The position numbers and the translations under genes were made by a program. From NCBI GenBank assembly GCA_013141505.1, contig JABFQX010000003.1, forward strand, positions 1-60,394: a DNA stretch of 60,394 nt, read 5' to 3'. Below, in pieces: positions 35,204-45,548 of this stretch (position 1 is its first letter; the number at the start of each line of letters is the position of its first letter). A model generated the notes under the pieces. It had not been told where the DNA came from, ran no database searches, and saw only the letters and a list, made by a program, of their open reading frames with translations. This DNA comes from Methyloglobulus sp. (GTDB lineage: Bacteria > Pseudomonadota > Gammaproteobacteria > Methylococcales > Methylomonadaceae).

Positions 35204-36706
35204 ATGAACCCACTCAAAAAAATAATACCTGCGGCGAACGCTTTGGGTTTATTGCTGGCCTGGCCTGGCTTGGCAATTGCCGAAGACTATTACCGCAAAA
35301 CATTAGGTTACCGCGTCGAACCGGAATCTGATCCACCCAGCTACGTGCGGAATTTGAGCAAAACCCAGTTTGAGCGGTTCCGCGACGTGGACTGGCTAGA
35401 TGTCGGCTTGGAACATCGTACCCGTTTTGAATACCGGGAAAACGATTACCGGCCTGTGCCTACGGGATCAACGAGCAGCAAAGATTACCGCGCCGACCCT
35501 GATGCGTTATTTTTGCTGCGGACGCGTGCGTATCTTGGTGTCCACGACATTCTTGATCCGTTGCGCTTCGTGGTCGAGTTCCAGGATTCCAGGAGTTATA
35601 ACGGGCTGTACCAAAGAAATGTTTCCGACGTGAACGAATTTGAACTGATCCAGGGCTATGCGGAGTTGTACTTCAAGGATGTATTGGGGCATAACCGCCC
35701 GGTCAGTATTCGTGCTGGCCGCCAGTCTTTGGAATTACTTGACCGTCGTCTCATAGGCAACAACCAGTTCCGCAACACCACCAATAATTTTGAAGGTTTC
35801 AGGATCCGTTTCGGCAAACAGCAAAACGATTGGGACTTGGATACCTTCGCCTTTCAACCCATTGAGCGGCTTAAATACGAGTTTGACCGTGCCGATGAAC
35901 ATACCTGGATTTATGGAGGTGTCCTAAGCCTTCGGCACTGGTCTGATTTTATTACTATCCAACCTTATTTTCTGGGTCGCAAGGTCAATGGCGATCCTTT
36001 TAATACGGCAAATACTACCCCAATAACGGATAAAGACATCTATGCGCCTGGCCTTAGGGTGTACGGGGCAATCCCGGATACAGGGTTGGATTTTGATGCC
36101 AACATCAACAAGCAATTTGGCCGAAGCGGGACTGTCAAAAAAGGCAAGCAAGTTATGGAACAGTTCGACGCGCTAGCTTATGCATTGGAACTCGGCTATA
36201 CCTTTGACCATGAGTGGAAACCTCGCGCCAGCCTTTTCTACGGTTACGGTAGCGGTGACAGGAACTCAAAGGATAACATCAACCAACGCTTCGATTCTTT
36301 CTATGGCTTTAACCAGCCCTGGTCACGCAACGATTATTTCTCCTGGGATAACATCCATGCACCCAAGGCCAGAATCGAATTTACGCCTCACAAGGATGTG
36401 CGTGTCGATGCCGGAGCGAACGCCTACTGGCTGGCAAGCTCGAAAGATGGCTGGAGTCGGGCTAATTTGAAGGATTCCAGCGGCAAAAGCGGTGATTTTC
36501 TTGGCTATGAATTTGACATACGCGTACGCCATAAACTCAATCCTTATGTGGATTGGAGCGTAAGCTACGCCCGTTTTGAACCGGGCAATTTTACTAGGTC
36601 TTTCAATGACCCTGTAACTGGGCCGTTCACCAATCAAGCCAGTAATTTCTTCTTCTTTGAAGTGTCGCTGAATGCCTTTGGTGATGGCAAACCAACCTAT
36701 AAATAA
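35204..36706 (+). CDS. Large outer-membrane porin (alginate-export/AlgE-like family)
   Basis: 500 residues from the ATG at 35204, chosen because AAGGA precedes it at good spacing; an ATG 36 bases earlier has none. A signal peptide ends at LAIAED. The body is a run of amphipathic strands with DWLDVGLEHRTRFEYRENDY, LRTRAYLGV, RAGRQSLELLDRRLIGNNQF and a final YKF-free end (GDGKPTYK). It fits the alginate-export domain family, which includes substrate-specific porins for anions and aromatics. Upstream of sbp and sharing its 32-base element, it may carry sulfate or sulfur compounds across the outer membrane; that substrate is inferred. Confidence 0.8.
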   Translation: MNPLKKIIPAANALGLLLAWPGLAIAEDYYRKTLGYRVEPESDPPSYVRNLSKTQFERFRDVDWLDVGLEHRTRFEYRENDYRPVPTGSTSSKDYRADPDALFLLRTRAYLGVHDILDPLRFVVEFQDSRSYNGLYQRNVSDVNEFELIQGYAELYFKDVLGHNRPVSIRAGRQSLELLDRRLIGNNQFRNTTNNFEGFRIRFGKQQNDWDLDTFAFQPIERLKYEFDRADEHTWIYGGVLSLRHWSDFITIQPYFLGRKVNGDPFNTANTTPITDKDIYAPGLRVYGAIPDTGLDFDANINKQFGRSGTVKKGKQVMEQFDALAYALELGYTFDHEWKPRASLFYGYGSGDRNSKDNINQRFDSFYGFNQPWSRNDYFSWDNIHAPKARIEFTPHKDVRVDAGANAYWLASSKDGWSRANLKDSSGKSGDFLGYEFDIRVRHKLNPYVDWSVSYARFEPGNFTRSFNDPVTGPFTNQASNFFFFEVSLNAFGDGKPTYK

Positions 36707-36832
36707 ATTTTGACTCATTGGATTTGCTGAATCGGGCTTGTTTTCGTAAGCATTCAGTTAGATGAGGAAAATCCAGTAACACACAGATTGTATTGCCGTA
36801 GAGGTTTGTTTAATTTTATATATCTTTTTTTA

Positions 36833-36864
36833 AGATATTTACATCTAAATATATCGTTTTATAT
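36833..36864 (+). promoter_or_regulatory. Shared AGAT-N6-ATCT element, copy 3 (upstream of sbp)
   Basis: AGAT(ATTTAC)ATCT followed by aaatatatcgttttata, 159 bases before the sbp start, in a very AT-rich 285-base spacer. CysB, encoded at the end of this operon, is a reasonable candidate binder, but the match to any published CysB site was not tested. Confidence 0.55.
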
Positions 36865-36991
36865 TATTAAGAAAGCCGCTTAACATGAAACTGTATCGAA
36901 AAAATGCATCGAAGACCTGTGTTTTATAGCAAAACCCTAATTTATTTCAAACTTTTAACCCAATATTGACCAATATTGATATGGAGTAACC

Positions 36992-38005
36992 ATGAACTTT
37001 ACGAAACCAAGCAAGCAGTTGCTGATTTTAATTGCCGCTTTATTGATCAGCGGAACAGCGCTGGCCGAAAGAACCCTCCTCAACGTCTCATACGATCCGA
37101 CACGGGAACTGTACCAAGACTTCAACAAGGAATTTATAAAATACTGGAAAGACAAAACCGGAGAAGACGTTGAAGTCCAGCAATCCCACGGCGGCGGCGG
37201 CAAACAGACACGGGCGGTGATCGATGGCTTGGAAGCCGATGTACTGACCTTGGCACTGTCTTATGACATCGACCAAATCGCCGAAAAAGCCCGCCTGCTG
37301 CCCAAAGATTGGCAAAGCCGTTTGCCGCACAACAGCTTGCCTTACACCTCTACGATTGTTTTTTTGGTTCGTAAAGGCAATCCTAAAGGCATTAAAGATT
37401 GGGGTGATTTGGTGAAAGAAGGTGTTTCCGTCATTACGCCTAACCCCAAGACCTCCGGTGGCGCACGTTATAACTATTTGGCTGCCTGGGCTTACGCAGA
37501 AAAGACTCTGGGTAGTAAAGAGGCCGCTAAGGATTTTGTGAAGAAGTTATACAAAAATGTGCCTGTACTCGACTCTGGTGCGCGAGGATCAACAACGACC
37601 TTCATCCAGCGTGGACAAGGTGACGTGTTGATCGCCTGGGAAAATGAAGCGTTCCTGGCGATTAACGATAATGAAAATGGCAAAGACCAGTTTGAAATTA
37701 TCGTGCCGCCAACCAGCATCTTGGCAGAAACGCCAGTGGCTGTGGTTGATAAGATCGTCAAAAAGAACGGTACTCAGGATTTGGCGGAAGCCTATTTGAA
37801 ATACCTGTATTCACCGGTCGGACAAAAAATCGCGGCGAAGCATTATTACCGTCCATCTGAACCTGAACAAGCTGATCAAGCCGATTTAAAACGTTTTCCG
37901 AAACTGGAATTGTTTACGGTTGCTGACAAATTTGGCGGTTGGGCAAAAGCACAAAAAGAGCATTTCGATGATGGCGGCACGTTCGACCAGATTTACGCGC
38001 CTTAA
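36992..38005 (+). CDS. sbp: Periplasmic sulfate-binding protein
   Basis: 337 residues; signal peptide ending at ALAE (residue 25). Family hallmarks are [44 protein letters not shown] and [13 protein letters not shown]. It delivers sulfate (or thiosulfate) to the CysTWA transporter encoded downstream. The binding-loop signature HGGSGKQ is HGGGGKQ here: G69 of the precursor replaces a serine that contacts sulfate in the Salmonella protein. Sulfate remains likely, but affinity or ligand preference may differ. It is separated from cysT by 177 bases holding a large inverted repeat. Confidence 0.93.
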   Translation: MNFTKPSKQLLILIAALLISGTALAERTLLNVSYDPTRELYQDFNKEFIKYWKDKTGEDVEVQQSHGGGGKQTRAVIDGLEADVLTLALSYDIDQIAEKARLLPKDWQSRLPHNSLPYTSTIVFLVRKGNPKGIKDWGDLVKEGVSVITPNPKTSGGARYNYLAAWAYAEKTLGSKEAAKDFVKKLYKNVPVLDSGARGSTTTFIQRGQGDVLIAWENEAFLAINDNENGKDQFEIIVPPTSILAETPVAVVDKIVKKNGTQDLAEAYLKYLYSPVGQKIAAKHYYRPSEPEQADQADLKRFPKLELFTVADKFGGWAKAQKEHFDDGGTFDQIYAP

Positions 38006-38040
38006 CTGAATTGAGTCTTTCAACAGCACGAAAATTACTT

Positions 38041-38125
38041 GGTTGATTCCGTTCGTACCCAAAGGGCATAAATGGTGGGCTTGTCGAACCACTTGCATGC
38101 CCTAAGAGCATGAACGGAATCAACC
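38041..38125. repeat. Long imperfect inverted repeat between sbp and cysT
   Basis: The outer arms ggttgattccgttc (38041-38054) and gaacggaatcaacc (38112-38125) are perfect complements. Further inside, agggcat pairs with atgccct, around a centre containing gtgggcttgtcgaaccac. It is within a transcription unit, so it may attenuate transcription or protect the sbp mRNA end, raising sbp over cysTWA. Its composition also resembles dispersed REP-like elements. Confidence 0.8.
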
Positions 38126-38182
38126 ATAGAGAAATAATACCGCTTTTTTTATTGGCACTCATTTAAACCGAAGGTTACGGAC

Positions 38183-39010
38183 ATGTCACAAAGCAACATC
38201 ATGCCGGGATTTCGCCCGACCATTGGCTTTACGCTGATCTATCTAGCGTTGATAGTATTGATACCGCTCAGCGCGATGCTGCTGAAGACTTTTCAACTAA
38301 GTCTCGACGAGTACTGGGCGATCCTGACCGACCCCCGTGTGCTGGCTTCATTTCGTGTCAGCTTTGGCTCAGCATTGATTGCTGCGGCGTTTTCCGGAAT
38401 ATTCGGTTTCATCATTGCATGGACGCTAGTGCGTTATCCCTTTCCAGGGAAAAAACTATTCGACGCGCTGATTGACCTACCGTTCGCTTTGCCGACCGCT
38501 GTGGCAGGTATTGTGCTGGCGGCAATTTACGAGCCTAAAGGCTGGATCGGCAAGCTGGTGATGGAAGCATTTGGCATCCAAATCGCCTACAAGCCTTTAG
38601 GAATCGTTTTTGCCTTAATCTTTATCGGCTTGCCGTTTGTTGTGCGTACTATCGAGCCGGTGTTACAGGAATTCGACAAGGCAATGGAAGAAGCCGCTGC
38701 CAGCTTAGGTGCTACGCGGCTACAAACCTTTGTCAAAGTCATCTTGCCCAATATCCTCCCGGCTGCAATTACGGGCTTTGCCTTGGCATTTGCCCGTGGG
38801 GTCGGCGAGTACGGTTCAGTGATTTTTATTGCCGGTAACATGCCTTATGTTTCGGAAATCGTGCCGCTGTTGATTATCACCAAACTGGAGCAATACGATT
38901 ATGCCGGTGCCACTGCCATTGGCTTGACCATGTTGCTTATATCATTTTTGTTACTGTTATCGGTTAACGGCCTGCAATGGTGGGTGCGTCGCCGTAGTGG
39001 ACAACTTTGA
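38183..39010 (+). CDS. cysT: Sulfate ABC transporter permease CysT
   Basis: 275 residues with six membrane helices and the permease EAA loop ([23 protein letters not shown], about 171-193). [14 protein letters not shown] and [19 protein letters not shown] are typical of CysT/CysU. It forms the inner-membrane channel with CysW. The cysW coding start lies 12 bases after its stop. Confidence 0.95.
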   Translation: MSQSNIMPGFRPTIGFTLIYLALIVLIPLSAMLLKTFQLSLDEYWAILTDPRVLASFRVSFGSALIAAAFSGIFGFIIAWTLVRYPFPGKKLFDALIDLPFALPTAVAGIVLAAIYEPKGWIGKLVMEAFGIQIAYKPLGIVFALIFIGLPFVVRTIEPVLQEFDKAMEEAAASLGATRLQTFVKVILPNILPAAITGFALAFARGVGEYGSVIFIAGNMPYVSEIVPLLIITKLEQYDYAGATAIGLTMLLISFLLLLSVNGLQWWVRRRSGQL

Positions 39011-39021
39011 GAGGCTCACTT

Positions 39022-39909
39022 ATGAATACTATTTCCCCTGTTTTGACAGTACACTCCAAACCACTGACCATCGGCGATGCTGACTGGGTGCGTTATGCGT
39101 TGGTTGCGCTCACTTTAACGATCATTGGTGTTTTTTTGATTTTGCCGTTAGCAACAGTGCTAATTGAAGCTTTTGCCAAAGGCTGGGGAGCCTATGCTTC
39201 CAGCCTGACACATCCAGACACTCTGGCTGCAATCAAGTTAACATTGTTAACTGCCGCCATCACTGTGCCATTGACCACTGTGTTTGGTGTTTCCGCCGCC
39301 TGGGCTATTGCCCGGTTTGAGTTTCGCGGCAAAAGCCTGTTGATTACGCTGATTGACCTGCCATTTTCAGTGTCGCCTGTGATTGCAGGGCTTATCTATG
39401 TGTTGATTTTCGGTGCCCAGGGTTGGTTTGGACCTTGGTTTTCCGAGCATAATTTCAAGGTCATTTTCGCGGTGCCGGGAATTGTTTTGGCAACCTTGTT
39501 TGTGACTTTTCCGTTTGTTGCCCGTGAGTTGATACCACTGATGCAGGAAATCGGCCATGAAGAGGAAGAAGCGGCCTTGTCGTTAGGCGCAAGCGGCTGG
39601 CAAACTTTTTTCAAGATTACCCTGCCTAATATCAAGTGGGGTTTGCTGTACGGTGTACTTTTATGTAATGCCAGAGCAATGGGCGAATTTGGCGCGGTAT
39701 CGGTGGTATCTGGACATATCAGGGGGCTTACCAACACCCTGCCACTTCATATTGAAGTGAGCTACAACGAATACGATTTCGTCGGCGCTTTCGCCAGTGC
39801 ATCACTATTGGCAGGACTGGCGGTAGTAACGCTGGTCGTTAAAACCTTCCTGGAATGGAAGCAAAAACAAGATTTAAAAGCATCCAGGAAAGCTGCGGAT
39901 AGCCATTAG
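39022..39909 (+). CDS. cysW: Sulfate ABC transporter permease CysW
   Basis: 295 residues from the ATG at 39022, which has GAGAGG seven bases upstream; an in-frame TTG at 39007 would overlap cysT and is less likely. Six membrane helices are present, with the EAA loop [39 protein letters not shown] and [19 protein letters not shown] are CysW features. It pairs with CysT. Confidence 0.95.
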   Translation: MNTISPVLTVHSKPLTIGDADWVRYALVALTLTIIGVFLILPLATVLIEAFAKGWGAYASSLTHPDTLAAIKLTLLTAAITVPLTTVFGVSAAWAIARFEFRGKSLLITLIDLPFSVSPVIAGLIYVLIFGAQGWFGPWFSEHNFKVIFAVPGIVLATLFVTFPFVARELIPLMQEIGHEEEEAALSLGASGWQTFFKITLPNIKWGLLYGVLLCNARAMGEFGAVSVVSGHIRGLTNTLPLHIEVSYNEYDFVGAFASASLLAGLAVVTLVVKTFLEWKQKQDLKASRKAADSH

Positions 39910-39940
39910 TAGTCGTAACGATTTGTATGAGAAAAACATT

Positions 39941-41029
39941 ATGAGCATAGTTTTAAAAAATATAAGCAAACGGTTCGGTGCATTTTCAGCACTGAACAAC
40001 ATCAACCTCGACATCCCAGATGGCGATTTGGTCGCATTATTGGGGCCTTCCGGTTGCGGTAAAACGACGTTGCTCCGCATCATTGCAGGACTTGAACAAG
40101 CCGACCAGGGCGATGTGTTTTTGCGCGGGGATAATGTCACCGACAAATCGGTCAAGAACCGCCATATCGGATTTGTATTCCAACATTATGCACTGTTCCG
40201 GCACATGACGGTATTTGACAACATTGCCTTCGGTCTTAGGGTTAAACCACATAAGGATCGTCCCAGCGAAGCAGTTATCCGAAAGCTGGTGCATGATTTG
40301 TTGAATCTGGTGCAGCTCGATTGGTTACATGACCGCTTTCCCGATCAGCTTTCCGGCGGTCAGCGTCAACGTATTGCTTTGGCACGGGCATTGGCAGTAC
40401 AGCCATCGGTATTATTGCTGGATGAGCCGTTTGGTGCTCTCGATGCTAGTGTCCGCAAAGACTTGCGCCTTTGGCTGCGGCATTTACATCATGAATTGAA
40501 CGTCACCACCATTTTTGTGACCCACGACCAAGAAGAAGCGATGGAAGTTGCCAGTCAGATCGTCGTGCTTAATAAGGGCAAGATTGAGCAAAAAGGCACA
40601 CCCAGTGAAATCTATGATTCTCCCAGCAACGATTTCGTCTCCCATTTTATTGGTCAGACCAATGTATTTGATTTGCAAAAAGGCGATAGTGTCTGGCTCA
40701 AGAGTGCCGGAATCGTTCTTGATGATGCTGAAGGTATTACCGCCCATGTCCGCCCCCATCACATAGGCGTTGAAAAACTGGCCGACAGTTCTGCATCGCC
40801 TATTGTTTTGAAAGATTGGCAGCATTTAGGCGCGACTATTCGGCTTGAGTTAATTAATGAAGCTTTAAATAATCCCACCAAGACTATTTTTGCCGAAATG
40901 CCCAGTGACCAGTTCAAACAATTGGATTTGAATAAAGGCGATAAGGTCTCGCTGTTCATTAAACATGCCCACTGGTTTAACTTGGCTAAGCCTGAAGTTC
41001 CCGAAGCCGCCGCTGATTTTTATATCTGA
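39941..41029 (+). CDS. cysA: Sulfate/thiosulfate ABC transporter ATPase CysA
   Basis: 362 residues from the ATG at 39941 (a TTG 18 bases earlier is possible). Walker A is GPSGCGKTT, the signature is [15 protein letters not shown], Walker B is [11 protein letters not shown], and the switch His is in FVTHDQEEA. The last ~120 residues form a TOBE-like regulatory domain ([12 protein letters not shown]). It powers CysTW. Confidence 0.95.
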   Translation: MSIVLKNISKRFGAFSALNNINLDIPDGDLVALLGPSGCGKTTLLRIIAGLEQADQGDVFLRGDNVTDKSVKNRHIGFVFQHYALFRHMTVFDNIAFGLRVKPHKDRPSEAVIRKLVHDLLNLVQLDWLHDRFPDQLSGGQRQRIALARALAVQPSVLLLDEPFGALDASVRKDLRLWLRHLHHELNVTTIFVTHDQEEAMEVASQIVVLNKGKIEQKGTPSEIYDSPSNDFVSHFIGQTNVFDLQKGDSVWLKSAGIVLDDAEGITAHVRPHHIGVEKLADSSASPIVLKDWQHLGATIRLELINEALNNPTKTIFAEMPSDQFKQLDLNKGDKVSLFIKHAHWFNLAKPEVPEAAADFYI

Positions 41030-41037
41030 CAGCTAAA

Positions 41038-41997
41038 ATGAACTTAAATCAACTCGAAATATTACATCTCCTCCAGGAAACGGGCTATAACCTGACCAAA
41101 GTAGCGGAAAAGATGAATATCGTGCAATCTGCTGTGAGTCGGCAACTGCTAATGCTTGAGGATGAAATAGGCACACCGCTATTTGAGCGACATGGGAAAC
41201 GATTGCTGGGCCCTACACCTTTAGGCGTGCGTATCCTGGAAGAAGTGACATCCGTTAACCAGGCCAAGCGTAATATCCGGGCGTTGGCCGATGATTTTCT
41301 GGATAACCGCAACGGAACGCTGCATATCGCAACCACACATACCCAAGCAAAATATTTTTTGCCCACACCGATCAGCAAATTCAGGGAAAAATACCCTGGC
41401 ATCAAAATCTATATCGAGCAATCATCGCCCGGTAATTTGATTAATTTTTTGCACCAACATAAGGCAGATATCGCCATCTGTACCGAAAAAATGGATGAAG
41501 ACGAAAAGCTGGTAATTAAGCCTTGCTACCAGTGGTATCATATTGCCGTCGTTCTTAAAAACCATCCTCTAATAGGTGAAAATATCACACTGGAACGCCT
41601 GGCAACTTATCCCATCTTGACGTATAGCCGTGGCTTTACTGGCCGCAGCAATATTGAGCGGGCTTTCGACGAGGAAGGAATCTATCTAGATATCACCTTG
41701 GCAGCAGCCGATTCCGATGTAATCAAAACCTATGTGCGTCTGGGGTTTGGCGTGGGCATCATTGCAGGAACATCCTATGAGCCAGATATTGATTCCGACC
41801 TTGTTGCACTTGATCTGGCGCATCTCATTTCTCCGTCGACGACCAAGTTCGCATATTTAAAACAAAGCTATTTGCCGAGCTTTACGCGCTATTTTATTGA
41901 GCAGCTACAGTCATCATCACGACAAACGTCATCCTCTTTCGAGTCCACGAAGTCAAACGGAATCTTTTCACCAGCAAAAGCGGGCTTACTCAATTAG
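41038..41997 (+). CDS. cysB: LysR-type sulfur regulator CysB
   Basis: 319 residues, eight bases after cysA. The N-terminal helix-turn-helix (NLTKVAEKMNIVQSAVSRQL, about 18-37) and the effector region TTHTQAKYFLP (about 99-109), GNLINFLHQHKADIAI and GFTGRSNIERAF are CysB/Cbl hallmarks. In enterobacteria CysB activates sulfate assimilation with N-acetylserine. Being last in the operon it may activate its own transcription. Cbl is an alternative name; CysB fits better by context. Confidence 0.92.
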   Translation: MNLNQLEILHLLQETGYNLTKVAEKMNIVQSAVSRQLLMLEDEIGTPLFERHGKRLLGPTPLGVRILEEVTSVNQAKRNIRALADDFLDNRNGTLHIATTHTQAKYFLPTPISKFREKYPGIKIYIEQSSPGNLINFLHQHKADIAICTEKMDEDEKLVIKPCYQWYHIAVVLKNHPLIGENITLERLATYPILTYSRGFTGRSNIERAFDEEGIYLDITLAAADSDVIKTYVRLGFGVGIIAGTSYEPDIDSDLVALDLAHLISPSTTKFAYLKQSYLPSFTRYFIEQLQSSSRQTSSSFESTKSNGIFSPAKAGLLN

Positions 41998-42072
41998 CTG
42001 TAAAAAACATCGGTTAAGGCGTGGAGTAATTCCAACCATATCCTAAATCTAAGTTTGCATACATCCTGCGTT

Positions 42073-42780
42073 TTATAAATCACCGCTATAGGCTAAACGA
42101 TAACCAATACCCGTTTCAGTCAGCAAATAACGAGGCTGGGTAGAATCCACCTCTAGTTTTTGCCGTAGTTGCCCCATATATATTCGAACGTAATGATCGT
42201 GTTCCACATAAGCCGGCCCCCACACATTCAACAGCAATTGCCGGTGTGTCATGACTTTTCCTGCATTTCGAATTAACGCATTTAAAAGCCGGTATTCGAT
42301 AGGCGTTAGGTGGATTTCCCGCTCGCCGATAAAGATCTGACGGCGGGATAAATCAACCCGCAACTCGCCCTCGCAAAATTCGGTTTCCGTGCTGTCTTGC
42401 TTAAATTGATTGATGTGGCGAATAGCTACTCGAATTCTGGCCAATAATTCGCCTATGCTGAATGGTTTGGTCAGATAATCATCTGCGCCGGCATCCAATG
42501 CGGTTATCTTATCTTGTTCCTGACTTCTGGCCGATAACACGATAATTGGCACACTGGACCAACTCCGCACTTTATTAATAACTGTTATGCCGTCCATACG
42601 CGGTAAACCCAGGTCGAGAATGACTAAGTCAGGCTTTCGGGTAGCTACTTCTACCAAGCCTTGTTCGCCAGTATTCGCTTCGAACAAAGTAAAGCCATTT
42701 GCACTCAAGCTCGTCCGTAAAAACCGGCAGATTTGCGGGTCATCTTCGATGATCACAATGGCTGATTTCAGGTTATCCAT
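42073..42780 (-). CDS. kdpE: Potassium-response regulator KdpE
   Basis: 235 residues from the ATG at 42780; the frame extends to 42876 but that part lies inside kdpD. Receiver with D56 (VILDLGLPRMDG) and KPF, then an OmpR-type winged helix (HLTPIEYRLLNALIRNAGKVMTHRQLL). It overlaps the kdpD end by eight bases. Phosphorylated by KdpD, it activates the kdp promoter under K+ limitation. Confidence 0.94.
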   Translation of the reverse strand: MDNLKSAIVIIEDDPQICRFLRTSLSANGFTLFEANTGEQGLVEVATRKPDLVILDLGLPRMDGITVINKVRSWSSVPIIVLSARSQEQDKITALDAGADDYLTKPFSIGELLARIRVAIRHINQFKQDSTETEFCEGELRVDLSRRQIFIGEREIHLTPIEYRLLNALIRNAGKVMTHRQLLLNVWGPAYVEHDHYVRIYMGQLRQKLEVDSTQPRYLLTETGIGYRLAYSGDL

Positions 42781-45520
42781 CTTGATGGTCTTCGGTTTCA
42801 AATTCTGGTAGCGCCTCATCCATCGGCAGTACAAAATAAAACTCAGCCCCGCCTTCAAGGCGATTATTTGCGCCAATCAGGCCACCGTGGGCAATCACTA
42901 TCGCCTTACAGATAGACAGACCCAATCCCACGCCGCTTTGGGAACCTTCCCGGTCTAGGCGATAAAATTTGTCGAACAGCTTTTCTTCTTCCCCGACCGG
43001 GATGCCTTGGCCTCGGTCAGCAACGGTCACTTTTAAGGTATGCACAGACCGTTCCGCTGAAATATCAATAGGTGTCCCAGCAGCCGTGTATTTGCAGGCA
43101 TTTTCCAATAAATTTATCAGCACTTGCTCTATCAAGACCGCATCGAGGCGCACTAGGCATAGACCTTCAGGAAGCTTTGTGTTTACAACCCGGCCTTCAA
43201 GTTTCCTCTTTAACCGTGCTAAAGCGCCGCCGATGATTTCATCCAAAGGATACCACTGCCGGTTAAGCTGTGCCTTACCGGCATCCAAACGCGCCATATC
43301 TAAAATATTGTTAGTTAAGTTTGACATTCGCAGGGCTTCATCATAAATCGTAAAGCCTAATTCTTGCCGATCAGTCTGTGAAAGTTGAGCATCCTTATCG
43401 ACGAGCGTACTGGCTGCACCTACAATGGATGCTAACGGTGTCCGTAAGTCATGGGAAATCGCACTAAGCAGGGAATTACGTAACGATTCCGATTCAATTC
43501 GCATTTGGGATTGTTGTGCATCATCGGATAGGCGGACACGCTCAATTGTTTGCACAATCTGGTTGATAAAGGTATCCAGCAATCGGCGTTGCTCAGGCAA
43601 AAACACCCGTCGTAAATTGGCAGCACGTAAAGCCAGTACACCAATCACGCCCCGATAGCCTGTCATCGGGAAATACACAGCATTAGCACCCGGTAACGTA
43701 TCTGTACCCTGGCCTGCAATTTGTCCATGATCGAAAACCCATTGGGCAACTCCAAGATCGCAACCCCGTAAAGATTCCGATAATGGCGACTCTAATGGAT
43801 AAATGACGCGACCACCCTCAGATGGCAACAACAACACATTGGTGCCTCCGAATTCAGCCTGAATATGCCGTACAGCAATTTTTGCCGCGTCAGTCAATGT
43901 GCGGCTGACAGCCAGCTCTTCGCTTAAGGCATATAAAACTTTGGCGCGCCTTTCCCGATGTGCGGCAACTTTGGTTTGCGCCCGCATATTGCTCGTCAGG
44001 TGGCTGATAACCACACCAACCAGCAGCATAATCACAAAGGTAACCAAATATTGGGCATCCGCAACTGAGAACGTATGGATAGGGTCTACAAAGAAAAAAT
44101 CAAATGCCAGGACGCTTAAAAAAGAAGTCAGAATGGATGCTTCACGGCCAAAACGGGCAGCCACAAAAACCACACCCAGCAAATAAACCATCACAATATT
44201 CGCGAGTTCAAATCGCCCGGTCATCAACCAGCTAATCAGGCTACAGCACGTGGTCGTACCTATTGCCCATCCCAGCCCTAACCATCGTTTTTTAGACCTA
44301 TCCCCAGTAGGATAATAAAAGCGCGTCGATTTAGTTTTAGTTCCATTTTTTAGTGAAGCTAATTCATCACTTTTAAAACCCGCTGGACTGCCCAATAAAT
44401 AAATGTTGATATTATGCGCCTCAGAAATCAGCACATCGACCATTGAACCTAATAACCACCGCTTCCAACCCCTCCGGCTCGGTTTGCCCAACACAATTTT
44501 GGTGACATTGCGATTCTTAGCAAAATTCAATATTTCTTCGCTAATAACCAGCCCAGATAGCGTCGCCGTCTCTGCGCCCAAGGTTTCGGCAAAACGTAAT
44601 ACGCGCAGCACTTCATCGCGTTGTTCGGGAGTTAAACGCTGAAGTTTTGGGGTTTCGACATAAGCGACGATACATTGTGCATGCAGGCTTGCTGCCAAGC
44701 GTTTACCTGCGCGTACCAACCGTTCAGCAATCGCGTTAGGGCCGATACAAATCAAGATGCATTCACCGATCTGCCATATATCCCGGATGGCATTATCATC
44801 CCGGTAATCCAGCATTTGGGCATCAACCCGGTCAGCGGTAAGCCGTAGCGATAATTCCCGCAATGCAATCAGGTTGCCTTTGCGAAAGAAGTTTTGCATT
44901 GCCCGTTCGGCTTGCTGGGGTATGTAAACTTTGCCTTCTTTCAGGCGAATCAATAAGTCGTCGGGCGGCAAATCGATTAACTCAATTTCATCGGCAAGTT
45001 CAAAAACCGTATCGGGGACTGTTTCCGTTACCTGTACCCCAGTAACCTGGTTGATGTCGTCATTCAGGCTTTCCAAATGTTGAACGTTTAGGGTGCTATA
45101 AACATCAATACCCGCCTTCAAGAGTTCGTCAATATCCTGCCAGCGTTTTGGGTGACGGCAACCTAACGCATTACTGTGGGCTAACTCATCGATTAAAATT
45201 AAAGTGGGCTTGCGTTTTAGTGCGCCATCCAAATCAAACTCACGTTGCACAGTCCCGCGATGTTGCACCAACTTAGGTGGCAAGGCATCTAATCCTTGTA
45301 AGACGGCAATGGTTTCTTGACGCTCATGGGTTTCGACCAGTCCCACAACAACATCAATCCCTTTAAGGCGTTTGCCATGGGCGGCTAAAAGCATGGCGTA
45401 GGTTTTGCCGACACCTGCGGCCGCACCGAAAAATATTTTTAGCCGACCACGTTTGCTCTGTTGTTCCTCCCGTTCCACACGGGCGAGTAAGGCATCAGGA
45501 TTTGGGCGTTCGCTGCTCAT
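42773..45520 (-). CDS. kdpD: Potassium-sensing histidine kinase KdpD
   Basis: 915 residues. KdpD N-terminal domain with Walker A GAAAGVGKTYAMLLAAH and ETHERQET, a universal-stress-like domain (about 250-370), four membrane helices (about 405-495), a GAF-like region, HisKA H690 (AISHDLRTPLASIVG) and HATPase (GLGLSICKAIV). It senses K+ status and signals to KdpE. Gene order is kdpFABC, an extra gene, then kdpDE. Confidence 0.95.
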   Translation of the reverse strand: MSSERPNPDALLARVEREEQQSKRGRLKIFFGAAAGVGKTYAMLLAAHGKRLKGIDVVVGLVETHERQETIAVLQGLDALPPKLVQHRGTVQREFDLDGALKRKPTLILIDELAHSNALGCRHPKRWQDIDELLKAGIDVYSTLNVQHLESLNDDINQVTGVQVTETVPDTVFELADEIELIDLPPDDLLIRLKEGKVYIPQQAERAMQNFFRKGNLIALRELSLRLTADRVDAQMLDYRDDNAIRDIWQIGECILICIGPNAIAERLVRAGKRLAASLHAQCIVAYVETPKLQRLTPEQRDEVLRVLRFAETLGAETATLSGLVISEEILNFAKNRNVTKIVLGKPSRRGWKRWLLGSMVDVLISEAHNINIYLLGSPAGFKSDELASLKNGTKTKSTRFYYPTGDRSKKRWLGLGWAIGTTTCCSLISWLMTGRFELANIVMVYLLGVVFVAARFGREASILTSFLSVLAFDFFFVDPIHTFSVADAQYLVTFVIMLLVGVVISHLTSNMRAQTKVAAHRERRAKVLYALSEELAVSRTLTDAAKIAVRHIQAEFGGTNVLLLPSEGGRVIYPLESPLSESLRGCDLGVAQWVFDHGQIAGQGTDTLPGANAVYFPMTGYRGVIGVLALRAANLRRVFLPEQRRLLDTFINQIVQTIERVRLSDDAQQSQMRIESESLRNSLLSAISHDLRTPLASIVGAASTLVDKDAQLSQTDRQELGFTIYDEALRMSNLTNNILDMARLDAGKAQLNRQWYPLDEIIGGALARLKRKLEGRVVNTKLPEGLCLVRLDAVLIEQVLINLLENACKYTAAGTPIDISAERSVHTLKVTVADRGQGIPVGEEEKLFDKFYRLDREGSQSGVGLGLSICKAIVIAHGGLIGANNRLEGGAEFYFVLPMDEALPEFETEDHQDG

Positions 45521-45548
45521 GATGATTGATCTGTTTATCCGTAAATAG

